Shown: positions 19,226 through 27,809, counted from the stretch's first letter. The stretch: 64,000 nt of DNA from Achromobacter pestifer (GCF_902859625.1 NZ_CADIJX010000001.1:1364001-1428000); one strand, 5' to 3'. Notes: a model not told the origin generated them from the sequence alone. Made by a program: numbers and translations.

Positions 19226-20116
19226 TTAACGTTGCCGCAGGGCGTCGACCGCGCCCAGTTGCTCTTCGTAGATGTCGCAGCGCCTATCGCGCAGCACATG
19301 GTTGAAATCATTCAATTGACGCGCCCGGCGCGACGCCTTCACGTCGATGGGCGCCAGCAGGACCTCTTCCTGATCAGCGCTGGCGGGGCCGGCAGCTGTC
19401 CAACCTTGCGATCCCACGATCAGGCTGCGGCCCACGAACGGCTGGCCGCGTTCGACGCCCACGCGGTCGGCGCAGACCACCGTCAGGCCATTGCTATGCG
19501 CGGCACCGATGGTCAAGGCATGCGCCATGACTGGCCCGTCGGGCGTCTGCCCCGGCATCGGTACCCAATTGGTGGGCACCGCCACGATGTCGGCGCCGCG
19601 TACCGCCAAGAGCCGGTACACCTCGGGAAACCAGCCGTCGTAGCAAATGGCGACGCCCAGGCGGCCCAGCTCAGTATGGAACACCGGCAAACCCAGATCG
19701 CCCGCTTCAAAGTACAGATTCTCATCGCCCCACAAGTGCAGCTTGCGGTAAGTGCCGATATAGCCGGCGGGTCCGGCGATCAGCGCGGCGTTGTACAAGC
19801 GGTCCCCGCTGCGTTCGGCAATGCCCGCGACCAGATAGATGCCCAGCCGCTGCGCCAACGCGATCCAGGCCTGCGAGGTGACGCCGCTGGGCACGGGTTC
19901 CGCCAGCGCATAGGCCTCTTCGCGGCTTTCAAACACGTAGCCCGTGTTCGCCAGTTCGGGCAGCACCACCAGCCGCGCGCCCTGGGCGGCCGCCTGTTCG
20001 ACCAATTCCGCCGAACGGGCCACGTTGGCGGCCACCGCCCCCATCACGGGGGCCATCTGCACACTGGCAACCCAGGTCGCCACGTCCGGGGAACACTGCG
20101 GGTCTGACGCTTGCAT
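19226..20116 (-). CDS. nitrilase-superfamily amidase (carbon-nitrogen hydrolase)
   Basis: A 296-residue cytoplasmic C-N hydrolase. The nitrilase-superfamily catalytic triad is complete: Glu54 (LVVLPELANTGY), Lys125 (GTYRKLHLW) and Cys159 (GVAICYDGWFPE). Such enzymes hydrolyse amides, carbamoyl groups or nitriles; ending in an amide operon, this one is most likely an aliphatic amidase or omega-amidase. It is shorter than AmiE (about 346 residues), so it is not a straight AmiE orthologue. AGGGAG precedes the ATG at 20116. It is the first gene after a leader with a strong terminator, so its expression probably depends on antitermination. Confidence 0.92.
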   Translation of the reverse strand: MQASDPQCSPDVATWVASVQMAPVMGAVAANVARSAELVEQAAAQGARLVVLPELANTGYVFESREEAYALAEPVPSGVTSQAWIALAQRLGIYLVAGIAERSGDRLYNAALIAGPAGYIGTYRKLHLWGDENLYFEAGDLGLPVFHTELGRLGVAICYDGWFPEVYRLLAVRGADIVAVPTNWVPMPGQTPDGPVMAHALTIGAAHSNGLTVVCADRVGVERGQPFVGRSLIVGSQGWTAAGPASADQEEVLLAPIDVKASRRARQLNDFNHVLRDRRCDIYEEQLGAVDALRQR

Positions 20117-20143
20117 GGGATCTCCCTCATCAAAATTTGAAAA

Positions 20144-20187
20144 CAAAAAAGCCCCCGACCACGCATAGCGTGCAAGTCGGGGGCTTT
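20144..20187 (-). terminator. leader terminator (attenuator) of the amide operon
   Basis: On the minus strand AAGCCCCCGAC (20186-20176) pairs with GTCGGGGGCTT (20159-20149), 11 bp without mismatch. The loop is closed by a further CACGC-TAT-GCGTG helix, and a T6 tract follows. It ends about 28 nt before the amidase ATG and after the likely start of transcription, so it would block the whole operon unless antiterminated. Confidence 0.92.
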
Positions 20188-20225
20188 CATAGCCAGACAC
20201 ATGTTCAAGCAGCAATTATTGCTGC
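20182..20225 (-). promoter_or_regulatory. candidate dual-hairpin antitermination element
   Basis: Two small hairpins precede the terminator on the transcript. The first is GCAGCAA-TAA-TTGCTGC (20225-20209). The second is GGCT-ATGAA-AGCC (20194-20182), whose 3' arm overlaps the terminator's 5' arm, so the two are mutually exclusive. This resembles the ANTAR target layout, but the loops do not match the usual six-nucleotide A1/G4 consensus. Confidence 0.5.
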
Positions 20226-20317
20226 GGGGACTGCATGCCTGCCCAGGAAGCGCGAAGCCCAATCATGGGGTCCGCCAAGGGAAACAAGGCATTCAGGTCA
20301 ATACTGACCGTGGGCAA

Positions 20318-20347
20318 ATAATAGAGAGGCGCCCGCGCCGGGGACAA
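20318..20347 (-). promoter_or_regulatory. candidate sigma-70 promoter of the amide operon
   Basis: On the minus strand TTGTCC (20347-20342) and TATTAT (20323-20318) are separated by 18 bp. Transcription would start near 20311, giving a leader of about 195 nt that contains the hairpins and terminator. Confidence 0.5.
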
Positions 20348-20429
20348 TAAGTGCTTTCCCGGACGATCGGATCAACATGCCAGACGTTTGCCCCCACCGC
20401 CCTTTTTTGCACTGCGTCACTGCGACGCA

Positions 20430-20458
20430 TTGGGGCCGTCAGCCGGGCTTGGCATAAT
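20430..20458 (+). promoter_or_regulatory. candidate promoter of ubiC
   Basis: TTGGGG (20430-20435) and CATAAT (20453-20458) are separated by 17 bp and end 8 nt before the first ubiC ATG, which would leave almost no leader. Confidence 0.4.
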
Positions 20459-20466
20459 ACGCAGCC

Positions 20467-21087
20467 ATGATGAAACCCGCAGCACATCACCCCCCTCTTG
20501 CCACAGGCTGGCTGACGGACGCACCGCCCATCCTGCCCCCTGCCCTGCGCCACTGGCTGTTTCGCCCGGGCGCGCTGACCGCTGGCCTGCGTCAGGTGGG
20601 TCAAGTGCGCCTGCGCGTGTTGGCCGAATATGCCGATGGCGCTCCGCTGGATGAAGCCCGCGCGATGGGCATTGCCCCCGGCACGCCGGTCTGGATACGA
20701 GAAGTGCTGATGTCAGTGAATGGCGTGGACAGCGTCCCTGCCCGCAGCCTGACTCCGCTTGGCGCGTCTCACGGCGCCTGGCAAGGCATGCGCCGCCTGC
20801 TGACCCGGCCGTTGGCCGACATGCTGTACCACGACAGCACCGTCATCCGCTCACCATTCGCCTGCCGCCGACTGGCCTCGCCGGTCCCGTTCCACGCCAC
20901 GGCGCGCAGCGTATTGCCAGTCGAACAGCGCGACCGGGACGCTGCCCGCATCTGGGCTCGTCGTTCCGTATTCTGGCGCCAGGGCCAGCCCCTGCTGGTA
21001 GCCGAGTGCTTCCTGCCGAACTTCTGGGAACTGATCGCCGCTCAGCCCGTGCCGCCACTGGTGCCGCACCAGCGTACGCCGCGCTGA
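20467..21087 (+). CDS. ubiC: chorismate--pyruvate lyase
   Basis: A 206-residue UbiC-type lyase that converts chorismate to 4-hydroxybenzoate and pyruvate, the first committed step of ubiquinone synthesis. The N-terminal segment ALRHWLFRPGALTAGLRQVG and the active-site segments VWIREVLMSVNG (Arg) and LLVAECFLPNFWE (Glu) are the conserved parts of the family. Two consecutive ATG codons open the frame; either may be used. It stands alone between two large accessory operons on the opposite strand, and is a core gene that flags the chromosomal backbone between them. Confidence 0.93.
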   Translation: MMKPAAHHPPLATGWLTDAPPILPPALRHWLFRPGALTAGLRQVGQVRLRVLAEYADGAPLDEARAMGIAPGTPVWIREVLMSVNGVDSVPARSLTPLGASHGAWQGMRRLLTRPLADMLYHDSTVIRSPFACRRLASPVPFHATARSVLPVEQRDRDAARIWARRSVFWRQGQPLLVAECFLPNFWELIAAQPVPPLVPHQRTPR

Positions 21088-21145
21088 CGGATTCGTCCCG
21101 CGCTGCACGGCGCTTTTCGTCTGTGGCCGGACCCGCGACGCGGGG

Positions 21146-22006
21146 CTAGCCTTCGTACCGGCGTCCCGCCTCCAGCAATTCCGGCGTGCCGATCACATCG
21201 TTCAGGCCGTCGAAATCCAGCATCCGTTCTTTCCAGGGTGCGGTCGTGCCGTGCTGGCGCAGGCTGCCGTAATAGCCCTGCAAGGTGTGCGCCACCGCGC
21301 GCGCCGTGCCGCCGGGAAAGATCACGATGCGAAAGCCCAGTGCGGTCAGCGCGTCGGCGCTTTGCACGGGCGTCTTGCCGCCTTCGACCATATTGGCCAG
21401 CAGCGGCACGCGCGCGGCAAAGCGCGCGCAGGCGGCCTGCATCTGCGCCGGCGTGCGCAGCGCTTCGATGAACAGCGCGTCGGCGCCCGCTTCCAGATAG
21501 GCTTCGGCCCTGTCCAGCGCGGCGTCCAGCCCGTCCACCGCCAGCGCATCGGTGCGCGCCAGAATCAGCGTGGACGCATGAACGCGCGCATCCACCGCCG
21601 CGCGCAGCTTGCCGCACATTTCGGCGGCGGGAATCACCGTCTTGCCATCCAGATGCCCGCAGCGCTTGGGAAAGGTCTGATCTTCCAGCTGGATCATCGC
21701 CGCGCCCGCGCGCTCGAAGCCGCGCACGGTGCGCTGGGTATTCAGCGCATTGCCAAAGCCCGTATCGGCATCCACGATGACCGGCGTGGCCACGCGCTCG
21801 GTGATGCGGGCCAGCGTGTCCTCGACCTCGGAATAGGTGGTCAGGCCGATGTCCGAGCGGCCCAGCCGCGTGTAGGCGATCGAAGCGCCGGACAGATATA
21901 GCGCAGCAAAGCCCGCCTGCTCGGCGATCAAGGCCGACAAGGGGTCATAGATGCCTGGGGCCAGCACGGCGCCGTTGGCCAATTGGGTTTTCAGCGATTG
22001 CGTCAT
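21146..22006 (-). CDS. isocitrate lyase/PEP mutase-family C-C lyase
   Basis: A 286-residue single-domain TIM-barrel enzyme of the isocitrate lyase/PEP mutase superfamily. The metal-binding motif is DADTGFG (from Asp79). The catalytic loop PKRCGH (Lys114, Cys116, His118) keeps the Cys needed for lyase rather than mutase chemistry. Relatives include 2-methylisocitrate lyase, 2,3-dimethylmalate lyase and oxaloacetate hydrolase. It is the last gene of the 13-gene operon and overlaps the flavoprotein gene by ATGA. After hydration by the LeuCD-like enzyme it could split a 2-hydroxy diacid to pyruvate or glyoxylate plus an acid. The exact substrate is unknown. Confidence 0.87.
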   Translation of the reverse strand: MTQSLKTQLANGAVLAPGIYDPLSALIAEQAGFAALYLSGASIAYTRLGRSDIGLTTYSEVEDTLARITERVATPVIVDADTGFGNALNTQRTVRGFERAGAAMIQLEDQTFPKRCGHLDGKTVIPAAEMCGKLRAAVDARVHASTLILARTDALAVDGLDAALDRAEAYLEAGADALFIEALRTPAQMQAACARFAARVPLLANMVEGGKTPVQSADALTALGFRIVIFPGGTARAVAHTLQGYYGSLRQHGTTAPWKERMLDFDGLNDVIGTPELLEAGRRYEG

Positions 22007-23421
22007 GGGGTTGCCTCATGGGTTTCGTGTCCAAGCTCGCGCCCGAGCAGCGCGGCCGCGGTGGCGGCGGCGATATGGCCGCCCGCCACCGCGCTGAGCA
22101 AGCCGTTGCCGGACAAGTAGCCCGACACGTCGTTGCCCGACACGCCACGCGCCGCGCCGCCCGCGGCGAGCAGATTGGGCAAGGCCTGGCCGTGAGCGTC
22201 CCGCACGCGGCACTGCGCGTCGATATCCAGCCCGCCTTGCGTGTGAAACAGCGCGCCGGTCACTTTGATGGCGTGATACGGCGCTTGCAGCGCGCGTTCA
22301 AAGCGGCGGCCGTGAAGGTCGGACGCGCCGGGGGCCACGCTGTGCAGCGTCTGGCGCAAGGTCTCGGCATCGCAGCCGATCAGCGCCGCCAGCGCGGCGG
22401 CGTCGGCGCAAGTCTTGCGTGCGTGGCCGGCTTCGGCCGCGACGAAGTCGGGAAAGCCGCGCGCCAGCGCCAGCGTGCGGTCATCGAATACGTTCCAGGC
22501 CACGCCGCCCGGCTGCGCCAGCACGTGGACCGCGGCTTCGGAGTAGCCGTGCGTCTCGTCATGAAAGCGGCGTCCGTCACCGTTGATCTGCACGCCGCCG
22601 TCCATCATGACGGCCCACGAGATCAGCGCGCCTTGCGGCGTCGCCCATGACCCATGGCCTTGATAACCGCCCAGGTCGGCCAGGCCCGCGCCCAGCTGGG
22701 CGCCCCAGGCGATGGCGCTGCCGTCATTGCCCACATGGCCGCCGTAGACCGCGTCACGCATCGCGGGCAGGTGTTCGGCCACCATGGCGGCGTTGCCGCC
22801 AAAGCCGTTGCACGCCAGGATCAACACGTCGCAGCCGATCAGGTCGATCGAACCATCGGGCCGTTCGCATCCCACCGCGGTGACGCGGCCCGCCTCATCC
22901 ACCCAGATCTCACGGGCCAGCGCGCGCGTCAGCAGATACGCGCCCGCTTGCGTCGCCGCGCGCTCCAGCGCGGCCACCAGCGCCGCGCCCGTGCGTTCGG
23001 GCAAGGTGTGCATGCGGCGCGCGGTATGGCCGGGATACAGAAAGCCGTCCAGCACTTCAAACGCCAGGCCATGGCCCGCCAAGGCGTCCATGGCCGCCGC
23101 GGCGGCTCCGGCATAGGCGGCGACCAGATGCGGCGCGGCCGCGCCCTGCGCCTTGGCCTGGATGTCGGCGGCAAAGCGCCCGGCGTCGTCATCGATGCCG
23201 GCGGCGCGCTGCACCGCTGTCCCGGCGGCGGGGATGAACCCCGACGACAAGGCCGATGAGCCGCTGGGCGCGGCATCGCGTTCGATCAGCACGGTGTCGA
23301 TGCCGGCGTCCGCCAGCCGCAAGGCAGCAGTCAGTCCGCAAGCACCCGCACCGATGATGGCCACCGGCACGTGCATGGCGTCGGCATCTGGCTCGCCGCG
23401 TTTGACGACGGGCGCGCTCAC
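22003..23421 (-). CDS. FAD-dependent dehydrogenase, fumarate reductase/TcuA-like
   Basis: A 472-residue flavoprotein of the succinate dehydrogenase/fumarate reductase/3-ketosteroid dehydrogenase group. The dinucleotide fold is VAIIGAGACGLTAALRLADAG with the acidic strand end LIERD. The C-terminal FAD closure is LLAAGGAARGVSGNDVSGYLSGNGLLSA. Related enzymes (TcuA, Sdh) introduce a C=C bond next to carboxylates. The GTG start at 23421 overlaps the preceding TGA (GTGA); an ATG at 23376 is the alternative. No signal peptide is visible, so it differs from periplasmic flavocytochrome reductases. In this operon it could desaturate a substituted succinate, or reduce an enoate; direction cannot be read from sequence. 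Confidence 0.85.
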   Translation of the reverse strand: MSAPVVKRGEPDADAMHVPVAIIGAGACGLTAALRLADAGIDTVLIERDAAPSGSSALSSGFIPAAGTAVQRAAGIDDDAGRFAADIQAKAQGAAAPHLVAAYAGAAAAAMDALAGHGLAFEVLDGFLYPGHTARRMHTLPERTGAALVAALERAATQAGAYLLTRALAREIWVDEAGRVTAVGCERPDGSIDLIGCDVLILACNGFGGNAAMVAEHLPAMRDAVYGGHVGNDGSAIAWGAQLGAGLADLGGYQGHGSWATPQGALISWAVMMDGGVQINGDGRRFHDETHGYSEAAVHVLAQPGGVAWNVFDDRTLALARGFPDFVAAEAGHARKTCADAAALAALIGCDAETLRQTLHSVAPGASDLHGRRFERALQAPYHAIKVTGALFHTQGGLDIDAQCRVRDAHGQALPNLLAAGGAARGVSGNDVSGYLSGNGLLSAVAGGHIAAATAAALLGRELGHETHEATP

Positions 23422-24026
23422 CGGCCCAACCTGTCCAGAAAGTCCTGGCACGACGTCACGTCGGCCACCGTGCGCAGGTCAGCCAGCGCGGCGTCGTGCA
23501 TGGCGGGCGTGGGCGCGGCGCAGCCGTCCGCCAGCACGGTCACGTGATAGTCCCGCATGTGGGCGTCGCGCGCGGTGCTGGCCACGCCGCCATTGGTGAC
23601 GATGCCCGCGATCACCACGCTTGAGATGCCGGCGCGGCGCAGCACCCAGTCCAGCTGCGTATTGAAGAAGGCGGAATACGCCACTTTCCAGACCGACACA
23701 TCCACCAGCCCGTCCAGTTCGGCCACGTTGTCCTGGCCGCGCGACCCTGCGGCGAAATCGCCTTTCGCCAGGAACGGACGCAGCTGTTTCAGGTGCGGCG
23801 AGATCATGGGCTCGCCATGCGCGTCGGGCCACAATGTGAACTGGCTGGCGGCGACAAAGCCGCCCTGCCCCTTGAGCTTGCGGGCCACCGGCGCCACGCG
23901 GGCCGGCAAGGCGCGCGCCTCCCGGCTGACCGCGCCGCCCCGGTCATAGGCGCCACCCGGCGTCAGGAAATCGTTTTGCAGGTCGATGACGAGCAAGGCG
24001 GTCGTGCGGGGATCCAAAACATGCAT
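23418..24026 (-). CDS. isochorismatase-fold hydrolase lacking the catalytic Cys
   Basis: A 202-residue isochorismatase-like protein. The family Asp is present (Asp15 in VIDLQNDF), as is the Lys (Lys114 in SVWKVAYSAF). However, the position of the nucleophilic Cys in the usual T-N-x-C-V motif is Gly147 (VTNGGVASTARDA). Cys-less members such as EntB and PhzD hydrolyse an enol ether, whereas amidases of this fold (nicotinamidase, N-carbamoylsarcosine amidase) need the Cys. So an amidase role is unlikely unless the mechanism is new. The start is 9 nt after the hyuA stop, and the end overlaps the flavoprotein start by GTGA. Confidence 0.86.
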   Translation of the reverse strand: MHVLDPRTTALLVIDLQNDFLTPGGAYDRGGAVSREARALPARVAPVARKLKGQGGFVAASQFTLWPDAHGEPMISPHLKQLRPFLAKGDFAAGSRGQDNVAELDGLVDVSVWKVAYSAFFNTQLDWVLRRAGISSVVIAGIVTNGGVASTARDAHMRDYHVTVLADGCAAPTPAMHDAALADLRTVADVTSCQDFLDRLGR

Positions 24027-24035
24027 GGCGGTCTC

Positions 24036-26132
24036 CTAGGCGTCCTGGCGGGTAACCAGCAGATTGCCCAGCGCGTCGACGCGGCCGGCAAAGCCGGGTT
24101 CGATCCAGATGGTGGTGTCGGGCTGCTCAAGAATGGCGGGGCCGGCCACCTCGGCGTCCACCGGCAGGTCCAGACGCGCATACCGCACGGCGTCGCGCCA
24201 CTGGCCGGCGTGGAAGACGCGCTGCGTGCCCAACGACGGCGGCATCTGCTGGCATGTTGGCGCCAGCAGGGCCAGGTCGAACTTGGGACGCTGGCCGATG
24301 CGCGCATAGCGCAGATTCAGGATGCGCACGGCAATGCCGGTCAGGCTGCGGCCAAAGGCGGCGCGGTAGGCGTCTTCGAACGCGGCGGCGATGCCGGCGC
24401 GGTGCAGCGCGTCCCGCGTGACTTCCACCCGCAATGTGTGGCTTTGGCCTACGTAGAGCATGTCCAGCTCAATGACCTCGCGGATGCCGTCAAAGGCCAC
24501 GCCCGCCGAGTCCAGCCGTTCCTGGCAGGCCGCCGCCAGGCCGTCGATGCGCGCCAGCAGATCGCTGGCGTCCAGTGCGTCCAGCGCGGTGTTCAACGTC
24601 TGCACGCCGTCGTGCCGCATGTCGGCCATGACGCAGCCCAACGCGGAGGTGACGCCCGGGTACCGCGGCACGATGCCATGGGCCGCGTCCACTTCATTCA
24701 TCATGGCGCACACGTGCAGCGCGCCGCCGCCGCCAAACGGCATGTAGGCGAATTTGCGCGGATCATGTCCGCGTTCGATGGACACGACGCGGATCGCGCC
24801 CGCCATCTTGGCGTTGGCCACGGTCAGGATCGCCTCGGCCGCCGCATGCACGTCCAGGCCCAGCGGGCGCGCTACGTGCTCGTCGATGGCGGCGCGCGCC
24901 AGCTCGACGTTCATGGTGGCAAGCAGGCCACCGCCCAGGGGGCGCTCTGCCGAGATGCGGCCCAGCAGCACGTTGGCGTCGGTGACGGTGGGCCGCGTAT
25001 TGCCGCGGCCGTAGCACGCCGGGCCGGGTATGCTGCCGGCGGACTCGGGGCCCACCTGCAACAGGCCGCCCGCATCCACGCTGGCGATCGACCCGCCGCC
25101 CGCGCCGATGGTTTCGATCTGGATCATCGGCGCGCGCACCACCATGCCGAAGTCGATGGCTGTCTGCGCCGACAGCGAGGCTTCGCCGCCCGCCACCAGC
25201 GACACGTCAAACGAGGTGCCGCCCATGTCGCCGGTCACCACATTGGGAAAGCCCGAGGCGCGCGCGATGGCCGCGCAGGCGATCACGCCTGCGGCTGGCC
25301 CGGACAGCGCGGTGCGCACGGGCACATCGCAGGCAGTCTGGCGCGACATCACGCCGCCGTTGCTCTGCACCACCAGCAGCTCGCCGTCAAAGCCCTGCTG
25401 TTGCAGGTCGGCTTCCAGCCGGGTCAGGTAGCTGCCCACCACCGGCTGCAACGCGGCATTCAGCACGGCCGTCGAGCAGCGCTCGAACTCGCGGATCTCC
25501 GGCAGCACTTCAGTGGCGGCCGTGACGTGGCCATTGGGCCAGATGGCGCGCACGCGGGCCACGGCCTGCGCTTCATTGACCGGATTGGCATAGGCATTGA
25601 CGAAGAACACGCAGACGGCGTCGCAGCCCTGCTCCAGCAAGGCGCGCGCGGCGGCCTCGACGTGATCCAGGTTCACGGGCGTGTGCACCGTGCCATCGGC
25701 CAGCACGCGCTCACTGACCTCCAGGCGCAGGTCTCGCGGCACCACCGGCACATAGTTGCCGCGCAGGCCCCAGGTCTGGGGACGGTCGCGCCGGCGCATT
25801 TCCAGCACATCGCGAAAGCCTGCCGTCGTGATGATGCCGGTGCGCGCCACCTTGCGTTCCAGCAGCGCATTGGTGCCCACGGTGGTGCCGTGCACGATGG
25901 TGGCGATGGCGCCCGCGCCGTCGGCCGCCTGGGCGATGCCGTTCATGAAACCGCGCGCCTCTTCGCCGCGCGTGGACGGCACCTTGACCACGGTGGCCGT
26001 GCCGCTGGCCTCATCCAGCACGAACAGATCCGTGAACGTGCCGCCCACGTCCACGCCGACGACCAAGCCCGTCTTCGTGTGTTCCCCGCCCCCGCCGCGT
26101 TTCTCTTCGCGTTTCTCTTGTGCCGCGCTCAT
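24036..26132 (-). CDS. hyuA: hydantoinase/oxoprolinase A subunit (HyuA)
   Basis: A 698-residue HyuA-type subunit of the ATP-dependent hydantoinase/5-oxoprolinase/acetone carboxylase group. The N-terminal phosphate-binding segment VGVDVGGTFTDLFVLDEASG and the central GGTSFDVSLVAGGEA and GAGGGSIASVDAGG motifs define the ASKHA-type ATPase core. Acting with HyuB, such enzymes use ATP to open cyclic amides (hydantoins, 5-oxoproline) or activate a carbonyl. The ATG overlaps the hyuB stop by ATGA. N-terminal residues 1-20 are charged and Gly-rich without family similarity. The ring substrate is not determinable; hydantoin, N-methylhydantoin, a lactam or an imide all fit. Confidence 0.92.
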   Translation of the reverse strand: MSAAQEKREEKRGGGGEHTKTGLVVGVDVGGTFTDLFVLDEASGTATVVKVPSTRGEEARGFMNGIAQAADGAGAIATIVHGTTVGTNALLERKVARTGIITTAGFRDVLEMRRRDRPQTWGLRGNYVPVVPRDLRLEVSERVLADGTVHTPVNLDHVEAAARALLEQGCDAVCVFFVNAYANPVNEAQAVARVRAIWPNGHVTAATEVLPEIREFERCSTAVLNAALQPVVGSYLTRLEADLQQQGFDGELLVVQSNGGVMSRQTACDVPVRTALSGPAAGVIACAAIARASGFPNVVTGDMGGTSFDVSLVAGGEASLSAQTAIDFGMVVRAPMIQIETIGAGGGSIASVDAGGLLQVGPESAGSIPGPACYGRGNTRPTVTDANVLLGRISAERPLGGGLLATMNVELARAAIDEHVARPLGLDVHAAAEAILTVANAKMAGAIRVVSIERGHDPRKFAYMPFGGGGALHVCAMMNEVDAAHGIVPRYPGVTSALGCVMADMRHDGVQTLNTALDALDASDLLARIDGLAAACQERLDSAGVAFDGIREVIELDMLYVGQSHTLRVEVTRDALHRAGIAAAFEDAYRAAFGRSLTGIAVRILNLRYARIGQRPKFDLALLAPTCQQMPPSLGTQRVFHAGQWRDAVRYARLDLPVDAEVAGPAILEQPDTTIWIEPGFAGRVDALGNLLVTRQDA

Positions 26133-27799
26133 GCCACCTGCTCCTTCTTGTTGTCGCCGACATAGCCCATCTTGCGGTCGTGCTCAAGCGCCGCCGGCGC
26201 CCGCCCGGCCGGATCGCCATAGCCGCCCCCGCCCGGCGTCTCCAGCCGCACGCGGTCGCCGCGCTGCAACTGGATGCCCAGCATCTTGGAACTCATGGGC
26301 GGGCTGTGCCATTGCCCGTCCTGCTGATACCGGAAAACGTTCAACGCCGCCTCGCCGCCACCCGCGATGCCCTTGGGCGCGCTGCGTCCGCGTTCACCGA
26401 AGATGAAGGCCTCGGCGCTGTCTTCCAGCAGCTCGATTTCATACACGGCGCCCAGCCCGCCCCGGTGCGTGCCGGCGCCCGCCGAGTCCGGGCGCAGCGC
26501 CCATTGCGTGAAGCGCACGGGGTACGCGGCCTCCAGGATCTCCAGCGGCGGAATGGTGGCGGTGGAGATCGGCGCATTGCCGTGGCTGAGCCCGTCGCCA
26601 TCCGAATGGCCGCCATGGCCACCGCCAAAAAAGCTGAACATCACCCAACGCTGCCCCTTGCGCGCCGCGTCGCTGCGGTACCCGGCAATGGATAGCGCGT
26701 TGATCGTGCCGTAGGCCTGCGCCATGGCGCGCTTGGGCGCCGCCCGCGCCATCGCGCAGAAAATCACGTCGATCATGCGCAGGATGGTTTCGGTGTAGCC
26801 GCCGACCGGGCGCGGACGGTCGGCCGAGATGACCAGGCCATCCGGCAGCACCACGTCCACCGCGTCCAGCACCCCGGCGTTGGCCGGCACGTCCGGGAAC
26901 AGATGCTTGAGCGCCACGTAGCAGGCGGCAATCGCCGTGGCGCGGGAAATATTGACGGGGCCCGCGCAGGCGGGCGACGTGCCGTTGAAGTCCAGCGTCA
27001 GCCGCTCGCCTTCGATCTTCAGGTTCAGCGCGATGCGCAAGGGCGTATCGCGCACGCCGTCGTTGTCCAGCATGTCTTCAAAGGCGTATTCGCCATCGGG
27101 CAAGGCCGTGATGTGGTCACGCATCAGGCGGCGTGCACGCGCGCGCAAGGTCTCCAGGGATTCCAGCACCGTGGCGTCGCCGTATTCGTCCAGCAGGCCG
27201 TCCAACCGGCCCGCGCCCAGTTCCAGCGCGGCCAACTGGCCGTTCAAGTCGCCCCACAGGCTGTCGGGCAAGCGCGTGTTGGCCTTCAGGATGGCCAGCA
27301 CGTCCAGGTCCAGGACGCCGGCGCGCACGATGCGCACGGGCGGAATCTGCACCGCTTCCTGCCAGCATTCGGTGGCCGCCGGGTTGTAGTTGCCAGGCAC
27401 CGCGCCACCCACGTCGTGCCAATGGGCGGCCGACGCCAGATAGCAGAACAGCTGGCCGGCCCGGAACACCGGGCGCACCAGCTTGAAGTCATTGGCGTGG
27501 GTGCCACCTTCGTACGGGTCATTGAAGAGCCAGACGTCGCCATCCACCATGCCGCCCCGCTCGGCGGCCACCCGCGCCGCCGCCTTGACGGCAAAGGCCA
27601 TCGCGCCCACGAACACGGGCAGCCCGGATTTGCCCTGGATCAGGGTGGCGCCGGTGGCCGCGTCGTACATGCCGTGGCAGGCGTCATGGGCCTCGGCAAT
27701 GATGGGGTTGAACGCGCTGCGGTACAGCGTCGCGTCCATCTCATCGGCAATCTGTTCCAGGCGGCCCTTCAGGACCGCCAGGGTGACGGGATCAAGCAT
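26129..27799 (-). CDS. hyuB: hydantoinase/oxoprolinase B subunit (HyuB)
   Basis: A 556-residue HyuB-type subunit, partner of HyuA. The start MLDPVTLAVLKGRLEQIADEM, the metal-site region HDACHGMYD, the segment GDVWLFNDPYEGGTHANDFKL and the C-terminal TPGGGGYGDPAGR are the family's hallmarks. It is cytoplasmic. The gene begins 10 nt after the LeuD-like stop and overlaps hyuA, so both subunits are made from one message. Its place between the hydratase and the Cys-less isochorismatase-fold gene ties ring opening to diacid chemistry. Confidence 0.92.
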   Translation of the reverse strand: MLDPVTLAVLKGRLEQIADEMDATLYRSAFNPIIAEAHDACHGMYDAATGATLIQGKSGLPVFVGAMAFAVKAAARVAAERGGMVDGDVWLFNDPYEGGTHANDFKLVRPVFRAGQLFCYLASAAHWHDVGGAVPGNYNPAATECWQEAVQIPPVRIVRAGVLDLDVLAILKANTRLPDSLWGDLNGQLAALELGAGRLDGLLDEYGDATVLESLETLRARARRLMRDHITALPDGEYAFEDMLDNDGVRDTPLRIALNLKIEGERLTLDFNGTSPACAGPVNISRATAIAACYVALKHLFPDVPANAGVLDAVDVVLPDGLVISADRPRPVGGYTETILRMIDVIFCAMARAAPKRAMAQAYGTINALSIAGYRSDAARKGQRWVMFSFFGGGHGGHSDGDGLSHGNAPISTATIPPLEILEAAYPVRFTQWALRPDSAGAGTHRGGLGAVYEIELLEDSAEAFIFGERGRSAPKGIAGGGEAALNVFRYQQDGQWHSPPMSSKMLGIQLQRGDRVRLETPGGGGYGDPAGRAPAALEHDRKMGYVGDNKKEQVA

Positions 27800-27809
27800 G
27801 ATGTTCTTC

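Larger units (their letters stand above)
20117..20466. promoter_or_regulatory. divergent control region: amide-operon leader and ubiC promoter
   Basis: The 350 bp between the amidase gene and ubiC hold regulatory structure rather than an ORF. On the minus strand there are a promoter candidate, two small hairpins and a terminator ahead of the amidase. An extra dyad GGTCA-ATAC-TGACC is at 20296-20309, at the expected transcript start. On the plus strand there is a promoter candidate just before ubiC. Confidence 0.75.

Noticed and set aside
20182..20225. Textbook ANTAR target with two A1/G4 hexaloops
   Set aside because: Two hairpins exist and one overlaps the terminator, but neither loop matches the consensus, so only a candidate element is reported.
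23418..27799. Classical N-methylhydantoin to sarcosine route (HyuAB plus N-carbamoylsarcosine amidase)
   Set aside because: The isochorismatase-fold gene lacks the Cys nucleophile, and the operon also has a hydratase and a C-C lyase that the sarcosine route does not need.
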